Notes: generated from the sequence alone by a model not told the origin. A DNA stretch of 64,000 bases from Nodularia sp. LEGE 06071 (GCF_015207755.1 NZ_JADEWH010000002.1:186001-250000); one strand, 5' to 3'. Shown: positions 7,570 through 16,825, counted from the first letter of the stretch. Numbers and translations are program-made.

Positions 7570-7903
7570 AAAATCAAACAGCCTTGTTTATGATAAGTTC
7601 AATATGATACATTGTATTGCTAACACAATTAGAAACTTCTAATTACAAAATAAAACTTCTGGGCGAATATAATTTGCTACTAAATAAGTATGACGCGTAG
7701 CGGCTGACCGTAGGGAAGTTTACCGACCTGGACTAATGAAGAATTAAAGTTTTAACCCGCGCCGGCGGGTTTTGTCTGTATAGCCGCGACTTCTAGTCGC
7801 CGAGGCTCATAATAAATTAAACTTTACAAACATCCTCTCAGACAGCTAATTTTTTCGATAAAAACAACAGAAAAACCATCGCACGTAACAGTTTAAAATT
7901 TGA
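7570..7903. other. Divergent promoter region between cyclase and exporter genes, with a dispersed repeat
   Basis: No gene. The stretch must hold the promoters of the cyclase operon (minus) and the exporter operon (plus), but no convincing -35/-10 pair could be fixed. Around 7755-7806 lies a dispersed repeat: the hairpin AACCCGCGCCGGCGGGTT followed by GTCTGTATAGCCGCGACTTCTAGTCGCCGAGGCT, which itself contains the hairpin GCGACT/AGTCGC. A diverged second copy lies at 11,055-11,110. Confidence 0.6.
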
Positions 7904-9700
7904 ATGTCTCTGATAAAACTTATCCATACTCTCCGAAGAGCAATCCAATTAGTTTGGCAAAGCTCTCCCCTATGGACAATTTTCAGTATCATATTTTTAT
8001 TCATCCAAGGAATATTACCCCTACTTTCTCTTTACCTGGTGAAGTTGATAGTAGATACCCTGACTGAGAATATTGCGACTCCCAACCCTCTCCAGACTTT
8101 TAAGCAATTATTACTTTTGATATTAATATCCGGGGTTGTAGCTTTATTTCAAAATATCGCTCAGTCACTTTCTGGATTAACAAACACAGCGCAATCTCAG
8201 ATAGTAATAGACCATATTCATGATCAAATCCATGCTCAGTCCATAGCAGCAGATTTAGAATATTACGAAAATTCTCAATATTACAACGCTTTACACCGCG
8301 CTCAACAACAATCATCCCATATTCCACCACAGATCCTACAACATCTAGTACAGATAGCTCAAAGTGCAGTTTCATTGGTAGCAATGGCCGCCCTACTAAT
8401 TTCCTTACACTGGGCAATAGGAATTATTTTATTAATTACGGCTATTCCCACATTATTAGTACGCATGAAGTATGCAGGTAAAACATATAACCAACAAAAA
8501 GTTTTAACTAGCAAAGAGCGAGAAGCTGGTTACTTTAACTTTATGCTTACTTCTTTACATTATGCCAAGGAAATGCGTTTATTAGTCCTTGGTAATTTAT
8601 TTCGCCGTCGGTTTCAAAAACTACGAAAGCAAATTCGCCAAGAAAAATTGAATTTAGAAATTCAACGTTCTCTGAAACAAATTATCGCTCAAATAGGTAG
8701 TACTCTGGTGATTTTTGCCCTATCTGCTTTCATCACTTACCAGACTCTTCTGGGAGCTATTACATTAGGTAGCTTAATAATGTATTACCAAGCCTTTCAA
8801 CGAGGACAAGTATCTTTGAGTCAGTTACTTAGTAGTTTAGCCGGACTTTATGAAAATAGTTTATTTTTAACTAACTTATTTGAATTTTTAGATTTAAAGC
8901 CTAATGTCACCGAACCACCATTACCCAAACCCATTCCTTCTGAATTCAAAACAGGTATCGATTTTGATCATGTCCGCTTCCATTATCCTCAAAGTACACG
9001 ACCTGTCCTCGAAGATATAAATTTTAACATTGCTCCTGGAGAAATTATTGCCTTAGTAGGGGAGAATGGAGTAGGTAAAACTACTCTGATTAAACTACTC
9101 TGCCGACTTTACGATCCAACAGCAGGCAATATCACCATTGACGGTATCAATATCCGGGAATTTTCACCCACAGACTTACGTCGAAAAATCAGTGTCATTT
9201 TCCAAGACTATGTGCAGTATCACCTCACAGCCAAAGAAAATATTTGGTTAGGTAATCTCGATATTTTACCTGAGTCTAAACAAATTGAAAATGCGGCTCG
9301 TGATGCTGGTGCTGATGTAGTGATTTCCCAGTTACCCCAAGGTTATGACACTATGCTGGGTAAATGGTTTGAAGGAGGAGAAGAATTAAGTATTGGTCAG
9401 TGGCAAAAAGTAGCTTTAGCACGAGCGTTTCTCCGTGATGCGCCTATCATCATTTTAGATGAACCAAGTAGTGCTTTAGATCCTAAAGCCGAAGCTGAAA
9501 TTTTTGACAAGTTTCGTCAAGTTGTTAGGGGTAAAATAGCAATCTTAATCAGTCATCGGCTTTCTACTGTGAAAATGGCTGATAGAATTTTTGTAATTAC
9601 AGATGGCAAAATTAGCGAATGTGGCTCTCATGAAGAGTTAATACAACACAGAGGAACTTATGCGCGTTTATTTGAAACTCAAGCCAAACATTATAGATAA
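7904..9700 (+). CDS. ABC transporter, permease-ATPase fusion (lasso exporter D)
   Basis: 598 residues: an N-terminal six-helix membrane domain (about 1-320) and an ATPase domain with Walker A GENGVGKTT, signature LSIGQWQKVALARA, Walker B IIILDEPSSALD and the switch His in ISHRLS. There is no N-terminal C39 peptidase, consistent with leader removal by the separate B2 protein. Lasso D proteins pump the mature peptide out and give self-immunity. It is transcribed away from the cyclase operon and is followed 12 bases later by a nucleotidyltransferase gene. Confidence 0.9.
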   Translation: MSLIKLIHTLRRAIQLVWQSSPLWTIFSIIFLFIQGILPLLSLYLVKLIVDTLTENIATPNPLQTFKQLLLLILISGVVALFQNIAQSLSGLTNTAQSQIVIDHIHDQIHAQSIAADLEYYENSQYYNALHRAQQQSSHIPPQILQHLVQIAQSAVSLVAMAALLISLHWAIGIILLITAIPTLLVRMKYAGKTYNQQKVLTSKEREAGYFNFMLTSLHYAKEMRLLVLGNLFRRRFQKLRKQIRQEKLNLEIQRSLKQIIAQIGSTLVIFALSAFITYQTLLGAITLGSLIMYYQAFQRGQVSLSQLLSSLAGLYENSLFLTNLFEFLDLKPNVTEPPLPKPIPSEFKTGIDFDHVRFHYPQSTRPVLEDINFNIAPGEIIALVGENGVGKTTLIKLLCRLYDPTAGNITIDGINIREFSPTDLRRKISVIFQDYVQYHLTAKENIWLGNLDILPESKQIENAARDAGADVVISQLPQGYDTMLGKWFEGGEELSIGQWQKVALARAFLRDAPIIILDEPSSALDPKAEAEIFDKFRQVVRGKIAILISHRLSTVKMADRIFVITDGKISECGSHEELIQHRGTYARLFETQAKHYR

Positions 9701-9712
9701 TTATTGATAACT

Positions 9713-10936
9713 ATGACTACTTTATTACAAACAAATCAACCCCAGAAGAACAATCCAAATTCTCAAATATTTCATCGACCCGAAATTCAACTATTACTAT
9801 ATTGTTCCAGAACCTGTATCAACGCTGTCACAGCAGAAAAAATTCAAAAATTAAGCGAACAAGAGTTAGATTGGAATTATTTACTGCGTATAGCTGCTCG
9901 TAACGAAATAATACCCCTACTTTATCAAAGTCTGAAGCTGATATGTCCAAAAGCTGTTCCTAAGAATATTCTGCATCAACTCCAGCAATGTTTCCAAGCT
10001 AATGCTTCCCGAAATATGTTCTTGACGACAGAACTACTTAAGCTGCTGGATTTATTTGCTGCTCAGAATATCTCTGCAATTCCTTTCAAAGGTCCTGTTT
10101 TCGGTCAGTTTGCTTATGGCAGCTTGATATTAAGAAATATATCTGACTTAGATATTTTAGTCGAAAAGCAGGACTTTCTCAGAGCCAAAGAGTTGCTTAT
10201 TCGTCATGGATATCAACACAAATATTTTGGCGAACATGAAGCAGCTTATGTCCAAGCTCAACTAATCCGAGATGATGGTTTGGTGGGTGTTGATTTGCAT
10301 TATGGCATTACTCCCAGGGATTTTTTGTTTACACTTGATACAGAACCCTTTTGGGAACACTTGACTAGCCTATCTCTGGCTGGTAAAACCGTTCCTAATC
10401 TTTCTGTTAGTGATGCCTTGTTAGTTGCTTGCGTACAACCAATTAAGGAGAATTGGAAGTCTTTCAAAAGGATTTGTGATATTGCCGAACTTTGCAAACT
10501 TTGTACGGAAAAAGATTGGCAAGTTTTTTTTGAGGAAATGCAGAAATTGGGCAATGAAAAAACTTTTCTAGTATCTTTGATTATGGCTCATCATTTATTA
10601 GAAATATCCCTTCCCAAGGAAGTATCTGAAAAAATTAGGGTACTTCCTTCATTAAAATCAACGACTTTAGAAATCTCTGAGCAATTTTTCAGCGAGACTC
10701 CAAATGATAGCGATCTTTCCATAAACTGGGGAAAAATCCAACTGCTAAGAATGTCGTTATATAATAATCAAAATCAAATTAAATATCTTGCCTTTGTGGC
10801 TTTTAATATTAATGAAAAAGATAAATTAATGTTGCCCTTTCCTTTGCCAAAATATCTTTATTTTTTATATTATCCATTACGTTTATTCAGATTATTGCTC
10901 ACCTATAAAATAGGGTTAAAGGACATAAACCTCTAA
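9713..10936 (+). CDS. Nucleotidyltransferase-family protein (NTP_transf_5 type)
   Basis: About 407 residues from the ATG at 9713; a TTG at 9704 is less likely. The central motif IPFKGPVFGQFAYGS followed by RNISDLDILV is the polymerase-beta-type nucleotidyltransferase core with two metal-binding acidic residues (DLDI). Proteins of this family recur in lasso clusters beside HPr-kinase-like genes, where a role in further modification of the phosphorylated C-terminus has been considered; the reaction here is unknown. It forms a two-gene operon with the exporter. The C-terminus is AT-rich and ends in a hydrophobic segment (YFLYYPLRLFRLLLTY). Confidence 0.75.
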   Translation: MTTLLQTNQPQKNNPNSQIFHRPEIQLLLYCSRTCINAVTAEKIQKLSEQELDWNYLLRIAARNEIIPLLYQSLKLICPKAVPKNILHQLQQCFQANASRNMFLTTELLKLLDLFAAQNISAIPFKGPVFGQFAYGSLILRNISDLDILVEKQDFLRAKELLIRHGYQHKYFGEHEAAYVQAQLIRDDGLVGVDLHYGITPRDFLFTLDTEPFWEHLTSLSLAGKTVPNLSVSDALLVACVQPIKENWKSFKRICDIAELCKLCTEKDWQVFFEEMQKLGNEKTFLVSLIMAHHLLEISLPKEVSEKIRVLPSLKSTTLEISEQFFSETPNDSDLSINWGKIQLLRMSLYNNQNQIKYLAFVAFNINEKDKLMLPFPLPKYLYFLYYPLRLFRLLLTYKIGLKDINL

Positions 10937-11054
10937 ACCTCTTCTAGGTTGAGACCCGTAGTTTTTTCTCATCAGGTTTGAGATGAGTTATAACCCACCA
11001 ACAGGGGTTAATTCCTTGCTGAAATGCCGAGAACTATTTAATTCGGTAATACTG

Positions 11055-11110
11055 ACAACCCAGGTCGCTGGGTTTGGTCTGTGTAGCCGCGATTTCTAGT
11101 CGCCAAGGCT
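11055..11110. repeat. Dispersed repeat, second copy, overlapping the rbcR 3' end
   Basis: AACCCAGGTCGCTGGGTTTG followed by GTCTGTGTAGCCGCGATTTCTAGTCGCCAAGGCT, a diverged copy of the unit at 7755-7806. The last bases encode the final codons and stop of the minus-strand LysR gene (ending SLGD then stop). The hairpin may act as the 3' boundary of that transcript. Confidence 0.7.
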
Positions 11111-12049
11111 AGTTGGAATATCCTCAAGTTTAGGGTAAGCAGAAAAACCAGTTTCCTCAGCAAACTTCTTTGTTGCCTCTAGGAGATACTCATAATAGGT
11201 CCGAGCAACAATAGATAACTGTTTCCCTGGTGGATGCACCATATACCAAGTGCGCTTAATAGGAAAGTGTTCTACATCCAAAATGCTGAACTCAGAAGAG
11301 TCTGGCATTAAGGTATGACGCGATAAAACAGAAATTCCTAAACCACCTGCGATCGCTTGTTTAATTGCCTCGTTACTGCCCAATTCCAGTTTAACTTTTA
11401 CCTTCACACCATGTTCCTCAAAGAGTTGTTGCACAGCGCGGCGAGTTCCTGAACCCGGTTCCCTCATAATAAAAGGTTCATTTGTCAATCTTCCTATGGG
11501 TATATTTTTCTCTTTTGCTAAGGGATGATTAACCGGTGCAAACATTACTAAGGGGTTGTCTAAAAATGGCTCATAGCTGACATCTAGATTTTCTGGGACT
11601 TGACTCATAATGTACAAGTCATCCATGTTATTGACCATCCGTTCCAAGATGCGTTCATGGTTCGTTACTTGTAAAGAAATTTCAATTCCTGGATAAAGTT
11701 GACAAAATGGCCCTAATAAACGAGGGACAAAATACTTTGCTGTTGTAATCACAGCCAAGCGTAATTGCCCTTGTTTTAAACCTTTCAAATCCGCCACAGT
11801 CATCTCAAACTGGGCGATAGTTTCAAAAATCTGCCGACAAGTAGCAAATAATTCCCTTCCGGCTTCTGTCAAGAATAGACGTTTTCCCACCTGCTCAAAT
11901 AATGGCAACCCTACCGATTTTGTAAGTTGTTTAATTTGCATGGAGACAGTGGGTTGAGTCAGAAATAATTCCTCAGCCGCACGAGTAAAGCTACTGTGCC
12001 GTGCTGCCGCCTCAAACACTTTCAACTGGTGTAGCGTTGCTTGGTTCAA
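11096..12049 (-). CDS. rbcR: LysR-type regulator of carbon fixation genes (RbcR/CcmR family)
   Basis: 317 residues with an N-terminal winged helix-turn-helix (SFTRAAEELFLTQPTVSMQI, about residues 19-38) and a LysR substrate-binding domain. In cyanobacteria this family (RbcR, CcmR, CmpR) senses photorespiratory and carbon metabolites and controls Rubisco, ccm and Ci-uptake genes; the position beside ccmO supports RbcR. The start is a TTG at 12049, with AGAGGAG eight bases upstream deciding it. The last codons come from a dispersed repeat. The exact paralogue is inferred from location. Confidence 0.8.
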   Translation of the reverse strand: MNQATLHQLKVFEAAARHSSFTRAAEELFLTQPTVSMQIKQLTKSVGLPLFEQVGKRLFLTEAGRELFATCRQIFETIAQFEMTVADLKGLKQGQLRLAVITTAKYFVPRLLGPFCQLYPGIEISLQVTNHERILERMVNNMDDLYIMSQVPENLDVSYEPFLDNPLVMFAPVNHPLAKEKNIPIGRLTNEPFIMREPGSGTRRAVQQLFEEHGVKVKVKLELGSNEAIKQAIAGGLGISVLSRHTLMPDSSEFSILDVEHFPIKRTWYMVHPPGKQLSIVARTYYEYLLEATKKFAEETGFSAYPKLEDIPTSLGD

Positions 12050-12323
12050 GAGTGATTCTCCTCTAATAGCGATTTATATCTATAAATCTAGTATCACTGA
12101 ACACTTGCCAATGATGCCGAATCACTCATACGAAGTTGTGAATTTTAGTATAGATAAAACTCTATTAACGTTATTAAAAGAAACTTGTTTTACTTATGGT
12201 AATCACAAGTTATTATCAAAACAACAAGCAAAGCGTCAGATGCCTTCCAACTAAAGATGAATGTTGAATGCCGAAATTTAAATGATAATTGCCGACAATG
12301 GATCATTTATTCTTCGTAATTCA

Positions 12324-13124
12324 TCATTCATCCTTCCATATTTCTTCGGTCACTTCTTCGGCAAACTTTGCTGGGATTTGGGATAAATCAGGTAACTGTA
12401 GCACTTCTATTTCAGCCACCTGTTCTTCCACATCTACAGGTATATTCAAGGGTTCACGGTGTTCAATCCAGCAACTGGCTAAAGGCAAAGTATTCTCCAT
12501 TTCATCCAGTGGTCGAGGAATCACCATGACTGCGTTCAATTCCCCAATGCGTTCTGCCTCAAACATTCCCGCTTCTACGGCCACAGCTACATTGGCCACA
12601 GTGCCACGAATAATGGCTGTACACAAACCCGCACCAATTTTTTCATAAGCTGCTAAATGAACATCAGCCGCTTTGAGCATAGCATCACAAGCACCCACCA
12701 TCGCCGGGAAGCCCCGCGTCTCGACTAAACCAATGGCTAAGTTACTTAAACTGCTTTGATTACCTTCCTCCATCAATTTACTCAGGCGGCTATTGATAGG
12801 CAGGACTATCTCCAGGTTAGGATAAGGCCGAGGAATTACCAAACTAGAAACCAATTGACCAAATTGTTCAGCAGTTTGAACACCAGCTTCAACCGCCAGA
12901 CGGACATCGGCAATTCCACCCCTGATAATAGCTGTACATTGGCCACTACCGATTTTTTCATACCCCACTAAGTGAACCCCAGCCGATTTCAGCATCATAT
13001 CTGCTGTCCCGACTATGGCGGGAAAGCTGCTGGTAGAGACTAAACCTAAAGCAGTGTTTTTCAGACTATCTCGACGGCGGGATTTCCGAATTGTGCTAAG
13101 AGCGTGTTGATTAGATGTTTCCAT
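12324..13124 (-). CDS. ccmO: Carboxysome shell protein with two BMC domains, CcmO
   Basis: 266 residues with two tandem bacterial-microcompartment domains (about 24-110 and 125-213). Each has the pattern GLV.T..FPA.VG..D.MLK...V.L.GYEKIG.G.CTAIIRG. It forms pseudo-hexamers in the beta-carboxysome shell and is needed for a closed shell. The N-terminus is basic (STIRKSRRRD). A C-terminal extension of about 50 residues is acidic and rich in Val, Glu and Pro. It is the last gene of the ccm operon, 47 bases after ccmN. Confidence 0.93.
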   Translation of the reverse strand: METSNQHALSTIRKSRRRDSLKNTALGLVSTSSFPAIVGTADMMLKSAGVHLVGYEKIGSGQCTAIIRGGIADVRLAVEAGVQTAEQFGQLVSSLVIPRPYPNLEIVLPINSRLSKLMEEGNQSSLSNLAIGLVETRGFPAMVGACDAMLKAADVHLAAYEKIGAGLCTAIIRGTVANVAVAVEAGMFEAERIGELNAVMVIPRPLDEMENTLPLASCWIEHREPLNIPVDVEEQVAEIEVLQLPDLSQIPAKFAEEVTEEIWKDE

Positions 13125-13171
13125 GTGAATTTTCCAAGTTACTCACGAAACCGACAACTAACAATTAACAC

Positions 13172-13924
13172 TTACTCAGAGTGATCGTCAGAAATGGAGT
13201 CATTTAAGCTTTGCCTATGGGGAAATAATGTAACTAATAATCTATTTATACTTAATTGTCCATAAATTTGATTCCCGAAACTATTAGGCGATTCAGTGGG
13301 AGGCTGACTAGATTTTGGTTTCTGGGGAATGGAATTAGTAGCTTTGGTTTTTTCTTCTACAGGTGGAGGCTGGCTTGACGATGTAGGCGAAGACTCAGAA
13401 GAGGAAGTAGACTGGTGTTTGAATTTCCAGTAAGTCGTTGCTGAGATAGTAGTTGAGGACATGACTGTCTCTTCATCTGCATCTAAACTATTTTCTGCTT
13501 CTGGCTGTTCTTCATGACTGGTCTCAGATCCATTATTAGTGGATGATTCCAGTTGTTGTGTTTGCTCAATTTGCCGACTCGTGTCTCCCAAAATTGAGCC
13601 TGGGGGAATGACTTTTCCCGGCTCAATAGAACAGTTAAAAACTGTGGTTGCTGAACCTACACAAGCATTTGCGCCAATTTTGCCTTTGCCAACCATCAAA
13701 AAACCGGCTCCCAAGTTTGCTCCTGCTTCTACCTCTAGGGTTCCTTCGCTAACTTGGAGAATTGACCCCATACCAATACAAACCCCTGGGCCGATGATCA
13801 TCTTGCTGTTTACAGCCGCTTGAAGTATCACTCCAGGTGCAAGTACTGCGCTAGGATGAATAGTCACCTCGCCACTCGTGTAAGAGTCGAAGTTGTTGCT
13901 GAGGTGCAGTGGCGGCACAGACAT
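13172..13924 (-). CDS. ccmN: Carboxysome assembly protein CcmN
   Basis: 250 residues. The N-terminal half is a left-handed beta-helix made of hexapeptide repeats that binds CcmM. A long Ser/Thr/Glu/Pro-rich linker (about 120-205) follows, then the C-terminal amphipathic encapsulation peptide (IYGQLSINRLLVTLFPH, about 218-234) that recruits shell proteins CcmK2/CcmO. The role is to link the Rubisco-CcmM core to the shell. It lies between ccmM and ccmO in the operon. Confidence 0.93.
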   Translation of the reverse strand: MSVPPLHLSNNFDSYTSGEVTIHPSAVLAPGVILQAAVNSKMIIGPGVCIGMGSILQVSEGTLEVEAGANLGAGFLMVGKGKIGANACVGSATTVFNCSIEPGKVIPPGSILGDTSRQIEQTQQLESSTNNGSETSHEEQPEAENSLDADEETVMSSTTISATTYWKFKHQSTSSSESSPTSSSQPPPVEEKTKATNSIPQKPKSSQPPTESPNSFGNQIYGQLSINRLLVTLFPHRQSLNDSISDDHSE

Positions 13925-13998
13925 GGAAATTTTAACCTCGGAAGCCGGAAAAATATGAGTGTTGAGTGGTGAGTGGCGAAGCCTACTAACCTCTCTAT

Positions 13999-15669
13999 TT
14001 AAGGACGTTGGATAATCGTCTCTAAGACTCGGCGTTTGGCTTTGGTGTCGATACCAATCAAACGCACATATTCTTCGGGATATTCAGCGAGGTATCCTTC
14101 CAAGACGGCGATCGCTTCTCTGTCGGATCTGGTGTCAATTTGACCACAGCTAGACCAAGAACCTGTACGGAAGCGTCTTTGGTCTACGTGTTCAGCACTA
14201 ACTTTATGACCACCAGCCAAAATTTGCCTGATTTGGTCTACCACTTCCGAACTCAATTTGGTACTGGTAGCGGTGGCGGTGGCTGTAGCAGTGCCAGAAC
14301 TTGCTCTACTAAAGGATTTTTTGGGATCAGATGGGGTAACTTGGCCGTTTGGTCTTTGGATAATGCTTTCTAAAACCCGCCGTTTAGCGTTGGCATCAAT
14401 TCCGATTAAGCGCACATATTCGCCCTGGTGCAATTCGATACATTCTTCCAAGGCAGCAATCACTTCATTTATGGAAGTTGATTCGATGGGCTTGCAGCTG
14501 GTCCAAGAACCAGTCCGGAAACGCCGCTCATCTACGTGTTCTGTACCAATTTTATAACCGCTTGAGAGCAAACCACGAATTTGGTCTATGGTTTCGCTAC
14601 TCAGTGCGCCACTGCTGGCAACGTGACCATTGCCATTACTACTGTAACGACCATTACCATTACCATTACCATTACTAGTAGCTGTATAAGCGCTCGATTT
14701 AATCGCACTCACTACACCATCAGGGCGTTGAATAATGGTTTCTAACACGCGCCGTCTACCACTATCAATGCCAAATAGCCGGACATATTCGCCGCTATGA
14801 TCTCTTAGACAACTTTCTAAAGATGCGATCGCTTCACCCATTGATCCAGGTTGAATGGGTTGGCAACTTTGCCAACAACCAGTCCGGAAACGTCTTTCGT
14901 CTACGTGTTCAGTACCAATTTTAAATCCTTGATTTAAAAGATAACGTACCTGTTCTACGATTTCTGCACCCAAGCTATTGCTCGACACTTCACTACTCCT
15001 TTCTAGCTCTAAAACAGTAATACCAGTATTTGTATAAGATTTAGCAATCTCATCCCGAATGGGTGCAATACATTTACTATCCGCAGCACACAGATAACCA
15101 GTTCTTAAGGACTGATTTATCCCAACCACATGATGAGCGAACTGCTGATCTTCAACTTCAGCATTTGGCAAACGGTCAGCTTGATGCTGACTAGTAATGA
15201 TTGACCCCGAAGGTACATACTTACCTGGAGGAATTTCTACATCTTTAATTAAAACGTGCATCATGATGACGCAGCCTGCACCAACTCTGGCGTTAAATAC
15301 AGTGGAACGAAAACCAATAAAGGCATCATCTCCTACATAAGCCGGCCCATGAATCAATGCCATGTGGGTAATAGAAACATTTTTTCCCACCCATACCGAG
15401 TATTTATTTTGGTCATCGCCAATTACTCGGCCTTGATCCAATCCATGAATTACTACACCATCTTGAATATTAGTATTTTCACCAATAAAAAAAGGTGTAC
15501 CTTCATCCGCTCTAATCGAGGTCCCCGGAGCGACGATTACATTTGCGCCTATCCGGACATCTCCAATAATGTTGGAAGCCGGATGTACAAATGCGCTTTC
15601 ATGGATTTTTGGCTCGGCTAAATTCCTCGACCACGGGGTTGGGGGTGCCGCCGTGCTGCGGACTACCAT
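13999..15669 (-). CDS. ccmM: Carboxysome scaffold CcmM (gamma-carbonic anhydrase domain plus three Rubisco small-subunit-like domains)
   Basis: 556 residues. Residues 1 to about 205 form a gamma-carbonic-anhydrase-like beta-helix (INI HAS... pattern with VVIHGLDQG and [11 protein letters not shown] metal-site histidines). Three small-subunit-like (SSUL) modules follow, each with EHVD.RRFRTG.W.SC and ending RRVLE.IIQRP. Linkers between them are low-complexity: Asn-Gly repeats after module 1 and Ala-Thr repeats after module 2. The modules cross-link Rubisco during carboxysome formation. AGGAGGA precedes the ATG. An internal GTG start at 14988 likely gives a short form with the SSUL modules only. 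It is the fourth gene of the ccmK2-K1-L-M-N-O operon. Confidence 0.95.
   Translation of the reverse strand: MVVRSTAAPPTPWSRNLAEPKIHESAFVHPASNIIGDVRIGANVIVAPGTSIRADEGTPFFIGENTNIQDGVVIHGLDQGRVIGDDQNKYSVWVGKNVSITHMALIHGPAYVGDDAFIGFRSTVFNARVGAGCVIMMHVLIKDVEIPPGKYVPSGSIITSQHQADRLPNAEVEDQQFAHHVVGINQSLRTGYLCAADSKCIAPIRDEIAKSYTNTGITVLELERSSEVSSNSLGAEIVEQVRYLLNQGFKIGTEHVDERRFRTGCWQSCQPIQPGSMGEAIASLESCLRDHSGEYVRLFGIDSGRRRVLETIIQRPDGVVSAIKSSAYTATSNGNGNGNGRYSSNGNGHVASSGALSSETIDQIRGLLSSGYKIGTEHVDERRFRTGSWTSCKPIESTSINEVIAALEECIELHQGEYVRLIGIDANAKRRVLESIIQRPNGQVTPSDPKKSFSRASSGTATATATATSTKLSSEVVDQIRQILAGGHKVSAEHVDQRRFRTGSWSSCGQIDTRSDREAIAVLEGYLAEYPEEYVRLIGIDTKAKRRVLETIIQRP
14634..14676. repeat. Hexanucleotide repeat in the ccmM linker
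   Basis: Iterated CCATTA/TAATGG units encode the (Asn-Gly)n linker between the first and second SSUL modules of CcmM. The repeat keeps the reading frame at any unit number, so linker length can change by slippage. Confidence 0.7.
14986..15002 (-). promoter_or_regulatory. Internal ribosome-binding site and GTG start for short CcmM (CcmM35-like)
   Basis: On the minus strand AAAGGAG (14996-15002) is followed after seven bases by GTG (14986-14988), in frame with ccmM as codon 228. Starting here gives 329 residues, that is the three SSUL modules without the carbonic anhydrase domain. In Synechococcus a short CcmM35 is made from an internal GTG in the same place, so the site is very likely used here. 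Confidence 0.8.
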
Positions 15670-15730
15670 TGCGAGATTCCTCCTGAATTAAGCTTTTTGT
15701 CATTCGCTGTTCATCATTGGCCTCAAACTT

Positions 15731-15772
15731 ATGACTAATGAGCAATGACTAATGACTAATGACTAATGACTA
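15731..15772. repeat. Short tandem heptamer repeat (STRR) at the ccmL 3' end
   Basis: Units of ATGACTA are repeated about five times between ccmM and ccmL. The stop codon of ccmL (15770-15772) lies inside the repeat. STRRs of this kind are typical of heterocystous cyanobacteria. A related array is at 55,214-55,252. Confidence 0.8.
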
Positions 15773-16072
15773 TCGATACTGCTCTTTTTTGCTGTACATA
15801 AGGCGATTTTCCAAGTGAATGGTATCAATAATCGCCACTACTGCTGCATCCAAAGGACGCTGTTCGTTACCGAGAATTTGACGAGCGGCACTGCCACGAG
15901 TGACAAGCACCCACTCATCTGCTCCTGCACCTACGGTATCTGCTGCTACTTCGTAGCTTGGCAGGAGATTTCCTTCTTCATCGACTAATTGCAACAACAG
16001 TAGTTTGACACCTCGAAGACTTGGATCTTTCTGTGTGCCGACTACTGTGCCACGAACTTTGGCAATTTGCAT
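15770..16072 (-). CDS. ccmL: Carboxysome pentameric vertex protein CcmL
   Basis: 100 residues of the CcmL/EutN (BMC-P) family. It starts MQIAKVRGTVVGTQKDPSL and contains LLLLQLVDEEG and GAGADEWVLVTRGSAAR. Five copies cap the vertices of the carboxysome shell. It begins six bases after ccmK1 ends, so the genes are tightly coupled. The C-terminus (KKEQYR) runs into a tandem heptamer repeat that provides the stop. Confidence 0.95.
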   Translation of the reverse strand: MQIAKVRGTVVGTQKDPSLRGVKLLLLQLVDEEGNLLPSYEVAADTVGAGADEWVLVTRGSAARQILGNEQRPLDAAVVAIIDTIHLENRLMYSKKEQYR

Positions 16073-16078
16073 TACGAA

Positions 16079-16423
16079 TTACGGTCTTCTACCAAAAGGA
16101 CGAATCGCGTTTACATTTTCCCGGAATTGTTCTACGTCTTCGGTATAGCGAATTGGTAGGACGTATTCCAAGTTTTCATGGGGACGAGCAATGATATGGG
16201 TAGATAACACTTCTCCACCGTGAACTCGTTTGACTGATTCTACTCCAGCACCCACGGAAGCTTGCACTTCGGAAACGTCACCTCGAACGATGACTGTAAC
16301 TCGACCGCTACCGATTTTTTCATAGCCCACCAAAGTAACACGAGCGGCTTTCACCATCGCATCAGCAGCTTCCACTACTGCTGGAAAGCCCAGAGTTTCT
16401 ACCATTCCTACTGCGATTGACAT
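16079..16423 (-). CDS. ccmK1: Carboxysome shell hexamer protein CcmK1
   Basis: 114 residues, a single BMC domain: [20 protein letters not shown], then [20 protein letters not shown] and [15 protein letters not shown]. It makes the flat hexamers of the shell. It differs from the upstream paralogue by a longer C-terminus ([13 protein letters not shown]), which matches CcmK1 rather than CcmK2. It lies 93 bases downstream of ccmK2. Confidence 0.93.
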   Translation of the reverse strand: MSIAVGMVETLGFPAVVEAADAMVKAARVTLVGYEKIGSGRVTVIVRGDVSEVQASVGAGVESVKRVHGGEVLSTHIIARPHENLEYVLPIRYTEDVEQFRENVNAIRPFGRRP

Positions 16424-16516
16424 TAGTTCTAATCCTGAATTAAAGTTTTTAACCCTTGAAAAAAGTGGCGCTCCCGAAAGCAGCCCCGTTTTTTACTTTG
16501 TTTGTTTTATCAGCTT

Positions 16517-16825
16517 TTAAGTTCGGAACTGTTCTACAGCTTCCGTATACCGAATCGGCAAGACGTATTCTAGGTTTTCGTGGGGACGGGCAATGATGTG
16601 AGTTGATAATACTTCACCACCATTAACTCTCCTGGCCGCTTCAACGCCGGCAGAAACCGAAGCTTGTACTTCAGATACATCTCCCCGCACAATCACGGTT
16701 ACCCTAGCGCTACCAATTTTTTCATATCCTACTAACGTAACACGGGCGGCTTTCACCATCGCATCAGCAGCTTCTACTACTGCTGGAAAGCCTTTAGTCT
16801 CAATCATTCCAACTGCAATTGGCAT
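16517..16825 (-). CDS. ccmK2: Carboxysome shell hexamer protein CcmK2
   Basis: 102 residues, a single BMC domain almost identical to CcmK1 but ending EAVEQFRT. CcmK2 is the major shell hexamer and the partner of the CcmN encapsulation peptide. It is the first gene of the ccm operon; the promoter must lie in the 660-base region shared with divergent ndhF4. Confidence 0.93.
   Translation of the reverse strand: MPIAVGMIETKGFPAVVEAADAMVKAARVTLVGYEKIGSARVTVIVRGDVSEVQASVSAGVEAARRVNGGEVLSTHIIARPHENLEYVLPIRYTEAVEQFRT

Noticed and set aside
14478-14678. Plus-strand ORF with a His-Tyr repeat end
   Set aside because: It is the complement of the Asn-Gly linker repeat in ccmM and not a gene.
15725-15775. 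Tandem repeat between ccmM and ccmL as a CRISPR array
   Set aside because: Units are 7 bp and contiguous without spacers; it is an STRR. No CRISPR array was seen anywhere in the window.
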